The position numbers and the translations under genes are program-made. From positions 1-7,678 of the forward strand of contig JAKSDN010000785.1 of assembly GCA_022360075.1 (NCBI GenBank): 7,678 nt of DNA, given 5' to 3'. This document shows, one piece after another, positions 1 to 5,710 of this stretch. The stretch's first letter is position 1, and the number at the start of each line of letters is the position of its first letter. The notes beneath the pieces are model-generated. The model ran no database searches. It had not been told where the DNA came from and saw only the letters and a program-made list of their open reading frames with translations. The stretch is from Kiloniellales bacterium (GTDB lineage: Bacteria > Pseudomonadota > Alphaproteobacteria > Kiloniellales > JAKSDN01).

Positions 1-228
1 GACAGCTACAATGCGCGGGTCAGAGACTTCACGCCCTTCACGCCGCTGTTCAACATAACCGGCCAGCCGGCCGCCTCGATCCCCTTGCATTGGAACGCCG
101 CGGGCCTGCCGATCGGCATCCAGCTCGCCGCCCGCTATGGCGACGAGGCGACGCTGTTCCGTGTGGCAAGCCAGCTCGAGGCCGCGGCGCCCTGGTTCGA
201 CCGGCGGCCTTCGCTCGACACCGTCTAG
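1..228 (+). CDS. Amidase-signature family hydrolase, C-terminal 75 residues (5' end outside window)
   Basis: The open frame runs from the first base of the window to TAG at 226-228 and encodes the last 75 residues of an amidase. The segment TPLFNITGQPAASIP followed by GLPIGIQLAARYGDEATLF is the typical C-terminal signature of the amidase-signature family: the conserved 'N.tGqPa.s.P' strand, 'GLPiGiQ', then a helix with 'L.r.a..lE...PW'. These enzymes hydrolyse amide bonds with a Ser-cisSer-Lys triad, but the catalytic part lies upstream and cannot be inspected, so the substrate is unknown. The wording resembles amidases often annotated as 6-aminohexanoate-cyclic-dimer hydrolase-like, which is only a resemblance. 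The gene converges on the N-carbamoylase gene, and the two stop codons share the CTAG at 225-228. It therefore belongs to a different transcript from that operon, although both encode C-N hydrolases. Confidence 0.88.
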   Translation, partial: DSYNARVRDFTPFTPLFNITGQPAASIPLHWNAAGLPIGIQLAARYGDEATLFRVASQLEAAAPWFDRRPSLDTV

Positions 229-1160
229 TCGGCGGCCTCGCTTTCCTTTGCCGCCGTGATCAGCCCGTAGGTCTGGGGCTGGCGGTGCAGGGCGAGGTCG
301 AAGATGTGGTCCTTGATCTCCCGGCAACGGTCGAGGTCGCAGTCGAAGACGATGACCTCGTCCTCGAGGCTGCGGCACTGGGCGACGATCTCGCCCGTGG
401 GCGCGATGATCGCGCTGCCGCCGATCAGGTCGCTGCCCTCCTCGCGTCCGGCCTTGGCCACGCCCACGACCCAAGTGCCGTTCTGGTAGGCACCGGCCTG
501 CATGACGAGATGATTGTGGAAGTCCTGCAGATGGTCTTGATCGGGCATAGGCGGATAGTGGACCGGCGTGTTGTAGCCCAGCAGCACCATCTCGACGCCC
601 TGCAGCCCCATGACGCGGAAGGTCTCCGGCCAGCGGCGGTCGTTGCAGATGCACATGCCCATGACGCCGCCGAAGGCCTGGAACACCGGAAAGCCGAGGT
701 CGCCGACATCGAAGTAGCGCTTCTCCAGATGCTGGAACGGCCGCCAGGGCTCGGGCTCGGCATGGCCGGGCAGATGCACCTTGCGGTACTTGCCGACGAT
801 CTCGCCCACCTGGTCGACCAGGATCGAAGTATTGAAGTGACGCGGGCGGCCGGCCACTTCGGTCAGCTCCGCGTAGCCGAGATAGAAGCCGATGCCGAGT
901 TCCCGCGCCGCCTCGAACAGCGGCCGCGTCGCCTCGTTCGGCATCTCGCGCTCGAAGAAGACGTCGATTTCGGCCTCGTCTTCGAAGATCCAGCGCGGGA
1001 AGAAGCTGGTCAGCGCCAGCTCCGGGAAAACGACGAGCTGCGCCCCGCGGCCCTTGGCCTCGCGCATCATCTCGAGCATCCGTGCCACGGCGGAAGCGCG
1101 CGGCTCGGCCCGGGCGATCGGGCCCAACTGCGCAGCGGCGACGGTCAGCCGGCGGGTCAT
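225..1160 (-). CDS. N-carbamoyl-D-amino-acid hydrolase (nitrilase superfamily)
   Basis: The product is 311 residues, close to the roughly 304 of the Agrobacterium D-carbamoylase, which it resembles along its whole length. It hydrolyses the N-carbamoyl group of an N-carbamoyl amino acid to free amino acid, CO2 and ammonia, in the cytoplasm. The nitrilase triad is intact at the same numbering as that enzyme: Glu47 in VVFPELALT, Lys127 in GKYRKVHLPGH and Cys172 in MCICNDRRWPE. Other family landmarks are FFPRW (53-57), RFNTSILVD-like RHFNTSILVD, PFQHLEKRYF (141-150), and the C-terminal HRQPQTYGLI. The ATG at 1160 overlaps the TGA of the upstream ammonia-lyase gene (ATGA, 1157-1160), so translation is probably coupled. 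No hydantoinase or racemase is visible, so whether its natural substrate comes from a hydantoin is unknown. D-specificity is inferred from similarity only. A generic carbon-nitrogen hydrolase is the cautious alternative. Confidence 0.9.
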   Translation of the reverse strand: MTRRLTVAAAQLGPIARAEPRASAVARMLEMMREAKGRGAQLVVFPELALTSFFPRWIFEDEAEIDVFFEREMPNEATRPLFEAARELGIGFYLGYAELTEVAGRPRHFNTSILVDQVGEIVGKYRKVHLPGHAEPEPWRPFQHLEKRYFDVGDLGFPVFQAFGGVMGMCICNDRRWPETFRVMGLQGVEMVLLGYNTPVHYPPMPDQDHLQDFHNHLVMQAGAYQNGTWVVGVAKAGREEGSDLIGGSAIIAPTGEIVAQCRSLEDEVIVFDCDLDRCREIKDHIFDLALHRQPQTYGLITAAKESEAAD

Positions 1161-2404
1161 GATGTCACCGCTGCGGCGCGGACGGCCGCTGCCGGCCGGC
1201 CGACGATCGCCTCGTAGATCGCCGGATCGGTATCGCCCTCCGTGCCGATCACAAGGACACGGCTGTCCGCGCTCAAGCCAAGCAAGGCTCGCGCCGCTTC
1301 GTCTTTGCCGGCGGCGAGCAAGGCGGCTAGCCCGGCCACGGCGGACTCACCGGCGACGAGCGGCCGGTCATGACCGCCATCGGCCAGTCGCCGCATGCAA
1401 GCTTCAGCCTTCGCGTCGGGCAATGTCATGACCGCATCCGTACCGCTTTCCAGGATCCGCCAAGCTAAGAGCGAAACCTCGCCGCAGGCAAGCCCGGCCA
1501 TCACGGTGTCCAGCTCGCCCGCCACGGCGGTTGGCCGTCCGGCCGCGAGACTGTCCCACCAGCAGGCCGCGCGCTCCGGGTCGACCAGGACCGTCTTGGG
1601 CCGACCCGCACCGAAGCGGCGCCAGAAGACTGCGCAAACGGCTGCCGCCATGCCGCCGACGCCAGTTTGCAGGAAGAGATGCGTGGGCGGTTCCGCAAGC
1701 TGCTCCAGCACCTCCGCCGCCATCACCGAATAGCCGGCCATCACATCGCGCGGGATCGTCATGTAGCCTTCGTAGGAGGTGTCGGAGACCACGAACCAGC
1801 CGTTGCGGCTCGCGGCCTCCTGCGCCGCACGCACGCTGTCGTCGTAGTTGCCTTCGACCCGTACGACCTCGGCGCCGAAACGCTCGATCGCCTGCTTGCG
1901 TGACTCGCTCACCGTGGCATGGACGAAGATCACGCAGCGACAGCCGAAGCGCTGCGCGCCCCAGGCGACGGAACGCCCATGGTTGCCGTCGGTCGCGCAG
2001 CACACCGTGATCTCGGAGACGATGGGTCGCGTGCCCGCATCGTCCAGAGCGTCCGCCGACAGCGGCTCGTCCCGCTCCAGCCGTCGTGCGGCCTCCGCCA
2101 TCAGCAGTCTCGCCACGGCGTAAGCACCGCCGAGGGCTTTGAAGCTGCCGAGCCCGAAGCGCTCGGACTCGTCCTTGTAGTGGATAGAGCCGACCCCGGC
2201 TTCTTCGGCGAGCTGAGTCAGAGAAACCAACGGCGTTGGCGCGTAGCCCGGCCAAGAGGTCAAAGAGCGCCGCGCGGCCTCTTCGTCGGCGGCCGAGAGC
2301 ACGGCGTCCTGTTCGGGGCCATAGGGCGCGTCCGGACGGGCCTGGCTATTGCGTGCAAGACGGAAGTCCGGGCGGGCGAGGGGCACTTCGGCGACATGGC
2401 GCAT
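1157..2404 (-). CDS. dpaL: 2,3-diaminopropionate ammonia-lyase (PLP-dependent, fold type II)
   Basis: The product is 415 residues, slightly longer than the roughly 400 of E. coli YgeX/DpaL. The family converts D- or L-2,3-diaminopropionate to pyruvate and two ammonia, and also acts on D-serine. Sequence landmarks in order are PGYAPTPLVSL (52-62), KDES.RFGLGSFKALGG with the PLP lysine at Lys89, the motif TDGNHGR (138-144), SDTSYEGY (207-214) and the PLP-phosphate loop QTGVGG (246-251). Asp139 and Asp208 both sit 19 residues beyond the E. coli numbers Asp120 and Asp189, the two catalytic acids, so both stereochemical routes seem possible. The ATG at 2404 is the earliest possible start because an in-frame TAA lies 12 bases before it; no strong Shine-Dalgarno is seen there. 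This is the first gene of a two-gene operon with the carbamoylase. A threonine-dehydratase-like relative is less likely given the PGY and FGL.SFKALGG signatures. Confidence 0.88.
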   Translation of the reverse strand: MRHVAEVPLARPDFRLARNSQARPDAPYGPEQDAVLSAADEEAARRSLTSWPGYAPTPLVSLTQLAEEAGVGSIHYKDESERFGLGSFKALGGAYAVARLLMAEAARRLERDEPLSADALDDAGTRPIVSEITVCCATDGNHGRSVAWGAQRFGCRCVIFVHATVSESRKQAIERFGAEVVRVEGNYDDSVRAAQEAASRNGWFVVSDTSYEGYMTIPRDVMAGYSVMAAEVLEQLAEPPTHLFLQTGVGGMAAAVCAVFWRRFGAGRPKTVLVDPERAACWWDSLAAGRPTAVAGELDTVMAGLACGEVSLLAWRILESGTDAVMTLPDAKAEACMRRLADGGHDRPLVAGESAVAGLAALLAAGKDEAARALLGLSADSRVLVIGTEGDTDPAIYEAIVGRPAAAVRAAAVTS

Positions 2405-2795
2405 GCACGAAGCTTAGAGCGTTTCGCGATCTTACGAAACTAACCCCACTCCACCCGACCACCCGACGCCGATATCCAAGTGTAAGTCTGCGGGATGAAA
2501 GCAGCTCTCCCGCCGGGGCCGACGATTGCGGAGCCGAACCTGAACGCTTGTTTCGTTTCTTTGGTCGGCTTCGCGGACGCCCCCACCCTAGCCCTGCCCA
2601 CAAGGGGGAGGGAATTACGCTATGAATCGGCTCCCTATCTCCCTCCCCCTTGATGGGGGCGCGGCGCAGCCGCGGGACCGCATGTCGACGAGGTGGGCGT
2701 GACGACGCCGCAGGCGTCACAAGAATAAGAGCGACCGGGCGGGAGCCTTCGCCCACTCAATCCGACCGCAACAGGCTCCAGCACATCGCGTCGGC
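2405..2795. other. 391-bp intergenic region between the sugar dehydrogenase and dpaL
   Basis: This stretch lies downstream of the dehydrogenase stop and upstream of dpaL, both leftward. Its left part (2405-2560) must carry the dpaL promoter unless that operon is read through from the dehydrogenase, but no convincing -35/-10 pair was found. The part from about 2564 to 2720 is repeat copy A. From 2721 to 2795 there is only a weak inverted repeat (GGAGCC at 2742-2747 with GGCTCC at 2774-2779) and no clear terminator with a T tract. Open frames crossing the region are products of the GC-rich repeat and show no family similarity. Confidence 0.6.
2564..2720 (+). repeat. GC-rich palindromic intergenic repeat, copy A (long form)
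   Basis: The core 2643-2697 matches the reverse complement of 4093-4147 at 53 of 55 positions. Similarity extends on both sides: GCTTCGCGGACGCCCCC near 2569-2585, and the hairpin GACGCC-GCA-GGCGTC at 2704-2718. It contains a second 6-bp hairpin, CGCGGC-GCA-GCCGCG (2660-2674). Compared with copy B, this copy carries an extra inverted half: CAAGGGGGAGGGA (2601-2613) pairs perfectly with TCCCTCCCCCTTG (2640-2652) across a 26-base loop. The chain of short stems with 3-base loops is like the dispersed palindromic elements common between genes in alphaproteobacteria. It is non-coding; its role could be a transcript end, mRNA stability or none. Confidence 0.85.
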
Positions 2796-3941
2796 CTAGC
2801 CCGCCGGCTCCAGTCGATAAAGGCCGCCGTCCGACTCGTCGGTCAGCAGATAGAGCAGGCCGTCGGGCCCTTGGCGCACGTCGCGGATGCGCCGGCCCCA
2901 GTCCTCCAGCAGCCGCTCCTGCTCGACCACGCGCCCGTCGTCGATTCGCAAGCGCGCGAGATGCTCGCCCGAAAGCGCGCCGACGAAGAGATCGCCGCGC
3001 CAGTTCGGAAAAGCCTCGCCATCGTAGAAGGCCAGGCCCGAAGGGGAGATCGAGGGCACCCAATAGGTCACGGGCTGCGCCAGGCCAGGCCGCTCGGTAC
3101 CTTCGCCGATCGAACCGCCGATGTACTCCCGGCCGTAGGTGATGACCGGCCAGCCGTAGTTGACACCGGCCTCGACCCGGTTGAGCTCATCGCCGCCGCG
3201 CGGCCCATGCTCCACGGTCCAGAGCGTCCCGTCGGCGCGGAAGGCCATGCCCTGCTGGTTGCGATGGCCGAGCGAGAAGACCGCGGCCTCGGCGCCGGCC
3301 TGGCCGACGAAGGGATTGTCCTCGGGCACCCGGCCGTCGTCGTGGAGGCGAAGAACCTTGCCGGAATGGCTGCCCAGCTTCTGCGCATCGTGCCGCTGCC
3401 CGCGGTCGCCGACGGTGACGAAGAGGTAGCCCTCGCTGTCGAAGGCGAGGCGCGAGCCGAAGTGCCGGCCGCCGCGCCCCAGCGTATTCGCCCGAAACAG
3501 GACCTCGAGTTCGGCCAGCCGGTTCCCGTCGAGCTTGGCTCGGGCGACGCGCGTGCCGTAGCCGCCCTCGCCCGCCGCGGCATAGGAGAGGTAGAGCCAG
3601 CCGTTGCTGGCGTAATCGGGATGCGGCACGACGTCGAGCAGGCCGCCCTGTCCCACGTCCTCGATCTCGGGCAAACCGGCGACCGCTGTCGGCTCGAGAC
3701 GGCCGTCGCGGATCACGCGCAGACGACCCGGCCGCTCGGTCACCAGCACGACGCCGTCGGGCAGGAACGCGAGGCTCCAGGGGTTTTCGAGGTCCTCTGC
3801 CAGCGGGACGAGCCGATAGCTGTGATGGCTCGAGCGATAGCTGTCCTCGGCCACGGGCTTCTCCGAGAAGCAGGCCGTCAATAGCAGGGCGCCGAAGGCG
3901 ACCACGCCAAGGCTAGTCAAGGATCGAAGGCGGCGCGTCAT
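2796..3941 (-). CDS. Lipoprotein PQQ-dependent aldose sugar dehydrogenase (YliI/Asd-like)
   Basis: The product is 381 residues, a six-bladed beta-propeller of the glucose/sorbosone dehydrogenase family. Family members oxidise aldose sugars in the periplasm with PQQ and pass electrons to the respiratory chain. The N-terminus is a lipoprotein signal: RR near the start, a hydrophobic stretch, then lipobox LTAC with Cys24 as the lipidated residue. Propeller and cofactor landmarks are NPWSLAFLPDG (53-63), GRHFGSRLAFD with His160 and Arg164, VGDRG (177-181), HSGKVLRL (192-199), EDNPF (207-211), GHRNQQG (225-231), EHGPRGGDELN (244-254), and NYGWPVITYG. The frame stays open upstream to 4097, but that part is repeat sequence. 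ATG at 3941 is preferred because GAGG lies 9 bases upstream and the lipoprotein signal begins there. ATGs at 3959 and 3956 lack such a site. Ser163 replaces the glycine usual in HFGGR. No PQQ synthesis genes are in the window, and the substrate is not known. Confidence 0.88.
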   Translation of the reverse strand: MTRRLRSLTSLGVVAFGALLLTACFSEKPVAEDSYRSSHHSYRLVPLAEDLENPWSLAFLPDGVVLVTERPGRLRVIRDGRLEPTAVAGLPEIEDVGQGGLLDVVPHPDYASNGWLYLSYAAAGEGGYGTRVARAKLDGNRLAELEVLFRANTLGRGGRHFGSRLAFDSEGYLFVTVGDRGQRHDAQKLGSHSGKVLRLHDDGRVPEDNPFVGQAGAEAAVFSLGHRNQQGMAFRADGTLWTVEHGPRGGDELNRVEAGVNYGWPVITYGREYIGGSIGEGTERPGLAQPVTYWVPSISPSGLAFYDGEAFPNWRGDLFVGALSGEHLARLRIDDGRVVEQERLLEDWGRRIRDVRQGPDGLLYLLTDESDGGLYRLEPAG

Positions 3942-3995
3942 GGATCCGAACCTCATCATGCTGCAAGCGAGCGCGTTGCCCTCTGATATGGGGCC

Positions 3996-4012
3996 GGCGA
4001 GCAAGTCTCGCC
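3996..4012. promoter_or_regulatory. 17-bp perfect inverted repeat upstream of the sugar dehydrogenase
   Basis: GGCGAG (3996-4001) and CTCGCC (4007-4012) are separated by five bases. The element lies 55 bases before the dehydrogenase start on its 5' side, which suits an operator or a leader hairpin. Six-base arms are common by chance in DNA this rich in GC, so this is only a candidate. Confidence 0.25.
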
Positions 4013-4070
4013 AGAAATGGATGGCGCGCTGGCTTCCCCTTTCCCCTAGCGATTCACACACCTTCCTCTC

Positions 4071-4185
4071 GCGACGCCTACGGCGTCGGCACCCCACCTC
4101 GTCGACCTGCGGTCCCGCGGCTGCGCCGCGCGCCCATCAAGGGGGAGGGTTAGGGCGGGGGCGTCCGCGAAGCGGACCGAAAGCC
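4071..4185 (-). repeat. GC-rich palindromic intergenic repeat, copy B (short form)
   Basis: This is the inverted counterpart of copy A. The core 4093-4147 differs from the copy A core at only two of 55 bases. It has three short hairpins with 3-base loops: GACGCC-TAC-GGCGTC (4073-4087), CGCGGC-TGC-GCCGCG (4116-4130) and GTCCGC-GAA-GCGGAC (4163-4177). The first loop differs from copy A (TAC against GCA) while the stem is unchanged, so stem pairing is kept. The extra half-element of copy A is absent here. Confidence 0.85.
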
Positions 4186-4386
4186 AAAGGCAACCTTCAA
4201 CCTTACCAAAGATGCGACCAATCCCGGGCTCGCGCGCAATGCCGGCGGGAACGCGTGCATCGCGCAGCGAAGCACGCCGGGTCGCAGCCCGGAATTTGTG
4301 ACGGCCAAAGCCGTTCAGCCGTGCTATGCAAAAAGGGCCCACGACCGAGACCCCACCCGGCGAAAAGCGGAGGAGACTGCAGGCCC

Positions 4387-4809
4387 ATGGCTATGACGAC
4401 GCGGACCTTTTGTCTGGTTTTTCTCTGGCTCCTGTTCGGCAGCGCCGCCGCGCAGGCTCAATCCGCCATCACGCTCGACCTCAACAAGCTCGAGCCGCGC
4501 GAGAACGCCTGCCGCGCCTACTTCATCCTGGAGAACGCGACCGAGAGCCAGTTCAGCGGCTTCACCCTCGACCTCTACATTTTCGACAGCGAGGGCATCA
4601 TCGCCAAGCGCCTGGTGGTCGACACCGCACCGCTGATCCCGGCCAAGACCCGCATCCGTCCGGTCGACATCCGCGAGATGGCCTGCGATCAGGTGAGCAA
4701 GATCGTCGTCAACGACGTAATCGACTGCAAGGACGGCAGCGGCGAGCGCAAGGACTGCGTCACCCAGCTCGGCTTGACCAATCGGACGGCGGCAGAATTC
4801 GGCATGTGA
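4387..4809 (+). CDS. Small secreted protein of unknown function with four mature cysteines
   Basis: The product is 140 residues. ATG at 4387 is chosen because GGAGGAG-like sequence (AGGAG at 4371-4375) lies 11 bases upstream and a signal peptide starts directly there. ATG at 4393 is two codons further in and possible, while the longer open frame upstream runs through repeat DNA. Residues 1-24 form a Sec signal (FCLVFLWLLFGSAAAQA) with a likely cut after AQA. The mature part starts with TLDLNKLEP and NACRAYFILEN, followed by a beta-rich stretch TLDLYIFDSEGIIAKRL, then ACDQVSKIVVNDVIDC. Cysteines at 42, 100, 114 and 124 could form two disulphides in the periplasm. I recall similar short 'LDLN.LEP....CRAY' proteins, annotated as hypothetical, in alphaproteobacteria; no function is known to me. 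It ends 21 bases before the convergent barrel gene, with no evident terminator between. Confidence 0.82.
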   Translation: MAMTTRTFCLVFLWLLFGSAAAQAQSAITLDLNKLEPRENACRAYFILENATESQFSGFTLDLYIFDSEGIIAKRLVVDTAPLIPAKTRIRPVDIREMACDQVSKIVVNDVIDCKDGSGERKDCVTQLGLTNRTAAEFGM

Positions 4810-4830
4810 CCGGCGGGCGGCCGCGCGAAC

Positions 4831-5496
4831 TCACCCGGAAGCGGCCAGCACATCCTCGAGCTGGCTCACGATTGAGCCCTTGCGCGGCGAGAAGGCGCCG
4901 TCGAAGACCGCCGAGCCGATGGTGAAGGCATCGGCCCCGGCCTCGGCGAGCGCCGCGATCCGGGCCGGCGAGTCGACACTGCCGGCGACGACCAGCGTAC
5001 CCTCCATGGCCGCGCGCGCGGCGCGCACCAGGTCCAGCGGATCGGCCTCCGTCGCCCGGTAGGCCAGGAGATCGACCCCGGCACAGCCCATCTCCCGGAA
5101 GCGTCGGCAGTCCGCCGCCACCTTTTCCGGCGTGCCGCCGAGCTTGGTCGGATGGCCCTCCGGACGGCCGGGAAAGGGCAGGTACTCGACGCCGCTGCCC
5201 TTCAGGATCTCGAGCGTATCCGCCACTTCGGTGCCGCCGAGCAGACGATCGACACCGATCTCCAGGGCGGTGCGGGCGGATTGCAGGCAGGCCTCGGGGC
5301 TGGTGCTGACCACCTCCATGTAGCTGGTCGCGCCGCTGTCCTTGATCCGCCGGTTCAAGGCCTCGAGCGTCGGCCGATCGACCCCGACGTCCTTGAAGCC
5401 GACATGGGTCAGGCCGACGCCAGCGATCAGCGCCAGGGTCTCCAGGCAGTCCTCGATGGTCTGGTCCTGCCGGGTCAGCATGAAGATGAAATCCAC
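4831..5496 (-). CDS. TIM-barrel (HisA/TrpF-like fold) protein of unassigned function
   Basis: The product is 221 residues when started at GTG 5496. Upstream of that GTG is AGGGGG at 9 bases spacing, preceded by GGAGG (within 5506-5520), and the protein then begins with DFIFMLTRQDQTIEDCL, a natural first beta strand. An upstream ATG at 5568 gives 245 residues but would place the start inside the divergent palindrome. The repeated strand-helix pattern and the ends AGSVDS (171-176) and IGSAVFDG (193-200) look like the paired phosphate-binding loops of barrel enzymes acting on phosphorylated substrates. Other conserved-looking motifs are GFKDVGVD (33-40), YMEVVS (59-64), LLGGTEV (85-91) and PFPGRPEGHPTKLGG (107-121). 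The reaction is unknown. Its divergent placement from a polyamine-type ABC operon suggests a role in using the imported compound, but this is inference. Confidence 0.78.
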   Translation of the reverse strand: MDFIFMLTRQDQTIEDCLETLALIAGVGLTHVGFKDVGVDRPTLEALNRRIKDSGATSYMEVVSTSPEACLQSARTALEIGVDRLLGGTEVADTLEILKGSGVEYLPFPGRPEGHPTKLGGTPEKVAADCRRFREMGCAGVDLLAYRATEADPLDLVRAARAAMEGTLVVAGSVDSPARIAALAEAGADAFTIGSAVFDGAFSPRKGSIVSQLEDVLAASG

Positions 5497-5551
5497 GGTG
5501 TGGTGCCCCCTTTGCCTCCAAGCCTCGGTCGAAACCCTCATCCGGCCGGCA

Positions 5552-5592
5552 GATGTTGGAATCACCAACTATAGCGTGGTAATGTCAACATC
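5552..5592. promoter_or_regulatory. 41-bp imperfect palindrome, candidate operator in the divergent promoter
   Basis: Two copies of the pattern GTTGRMATYACCA face each other, one on the top strand at 5555-5567 and one on the bottom strand at 5577-5589. With flanks, the outer arms GATGTTG (5552-5558) and CAACATC (5586-5592) pair perfectly, and 13 of 16 bases in each arm match. The left half-site is itself a perfect 15-bp palindrome, GTTGG-AATCA-CCAAC (5555-5569). The bottom strand of 5568-5573 reads TATAGT, a good -10 for the leftward barrel gene, lying at the centre of the structure. A dimeric or tetrameric repressor of the GntR or LacI kind would fit; the regulator is not in the window. Confidence 0.5.
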
Positions 5593-5618
5593 GAAACGCC
5601 GGGACGCGCCAGCCGAGA

Positions 5619-5648
5619 TTGGCAGGGGCCAGACCGGGTGCTTAAGAT
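5619..5648 (+). promoter_or_regulatory. Possible sigma70-type promoter of the transport operon
   Basis: TTGGCA (5619-5624) matches five of six bases of the -35 consensus, and TAAGAT (5643-5648) matches four of six of the -10, with an 18-base spacer. It lies about 60 bases before the binding-protein start, and the candidate operator lies just upstream. The match is moderate and other arrangements are possible. Confidence 0.25.
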
Positions 5649-5710
5649 GCCCGAGCGACAGCGGAAACAAGAACGGGCGCGGGAGAGGCGACAGGAACGG
5701 AGACTCGGAC

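Larger units (their letters stand above)
3942..4386. other. 445-bp divergent intergenic region with repeat copy B
   Basis: This gap separates the leftward sugar dehydrogenase from the rightward small secreted protein, so it must hold the promoters of both. It holds GGCGAG-N5-CTCGCC at 3996-4012, repeat copy B at about 4071-4185, and two small stem-loops on the right: CCGGG with CCCGG, and ACGGC-CAAA-GCCGT, near 4280-4315. A weak extended -10-like TGCTATGCA ends at 4330, without a good -35. The reading frames that cross this region in both directions extend the neighbouring genes only artificially; no separate gene is supported. Confidence 0.6.

Noticed and set aside
90..1217. A 375-codon rightward open frame opposite the N-carbamoylase
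   Set aside because: It is antisense to a gene with a complete catalytic triad, its translation is rich in Arg, Ala and His without any family pattern, and long antisense frames are expected in DNA of this GC content.
2346..2756. A leftward 136-codon frame across the gap before dpaL
   Set aside because: Most of it is translated repeat copy A; there is no ribosome site and no family similarity.
2742..2779. Possible terminator after the sugar dehydrogenase (GGAGCC with GGCTCC)
   Set aside because: The stem is only 6 bp with a 26-base loop, and no T tract follows on the transcribed strand.
2871..3884. A 337-codon rightward open frame opposite the sugar dehydrogenase
   Set aside because: It mirrors the codon pattern of the real gene and shows no recognisable domain.
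2564..4185. Repeat-flanked dehydrogenase gene as a transposon or integron-like unit
   Set aside because: There is no transposase, no visible target-site duplication, and the repeats look like ordinary dispersed palindromic elements.
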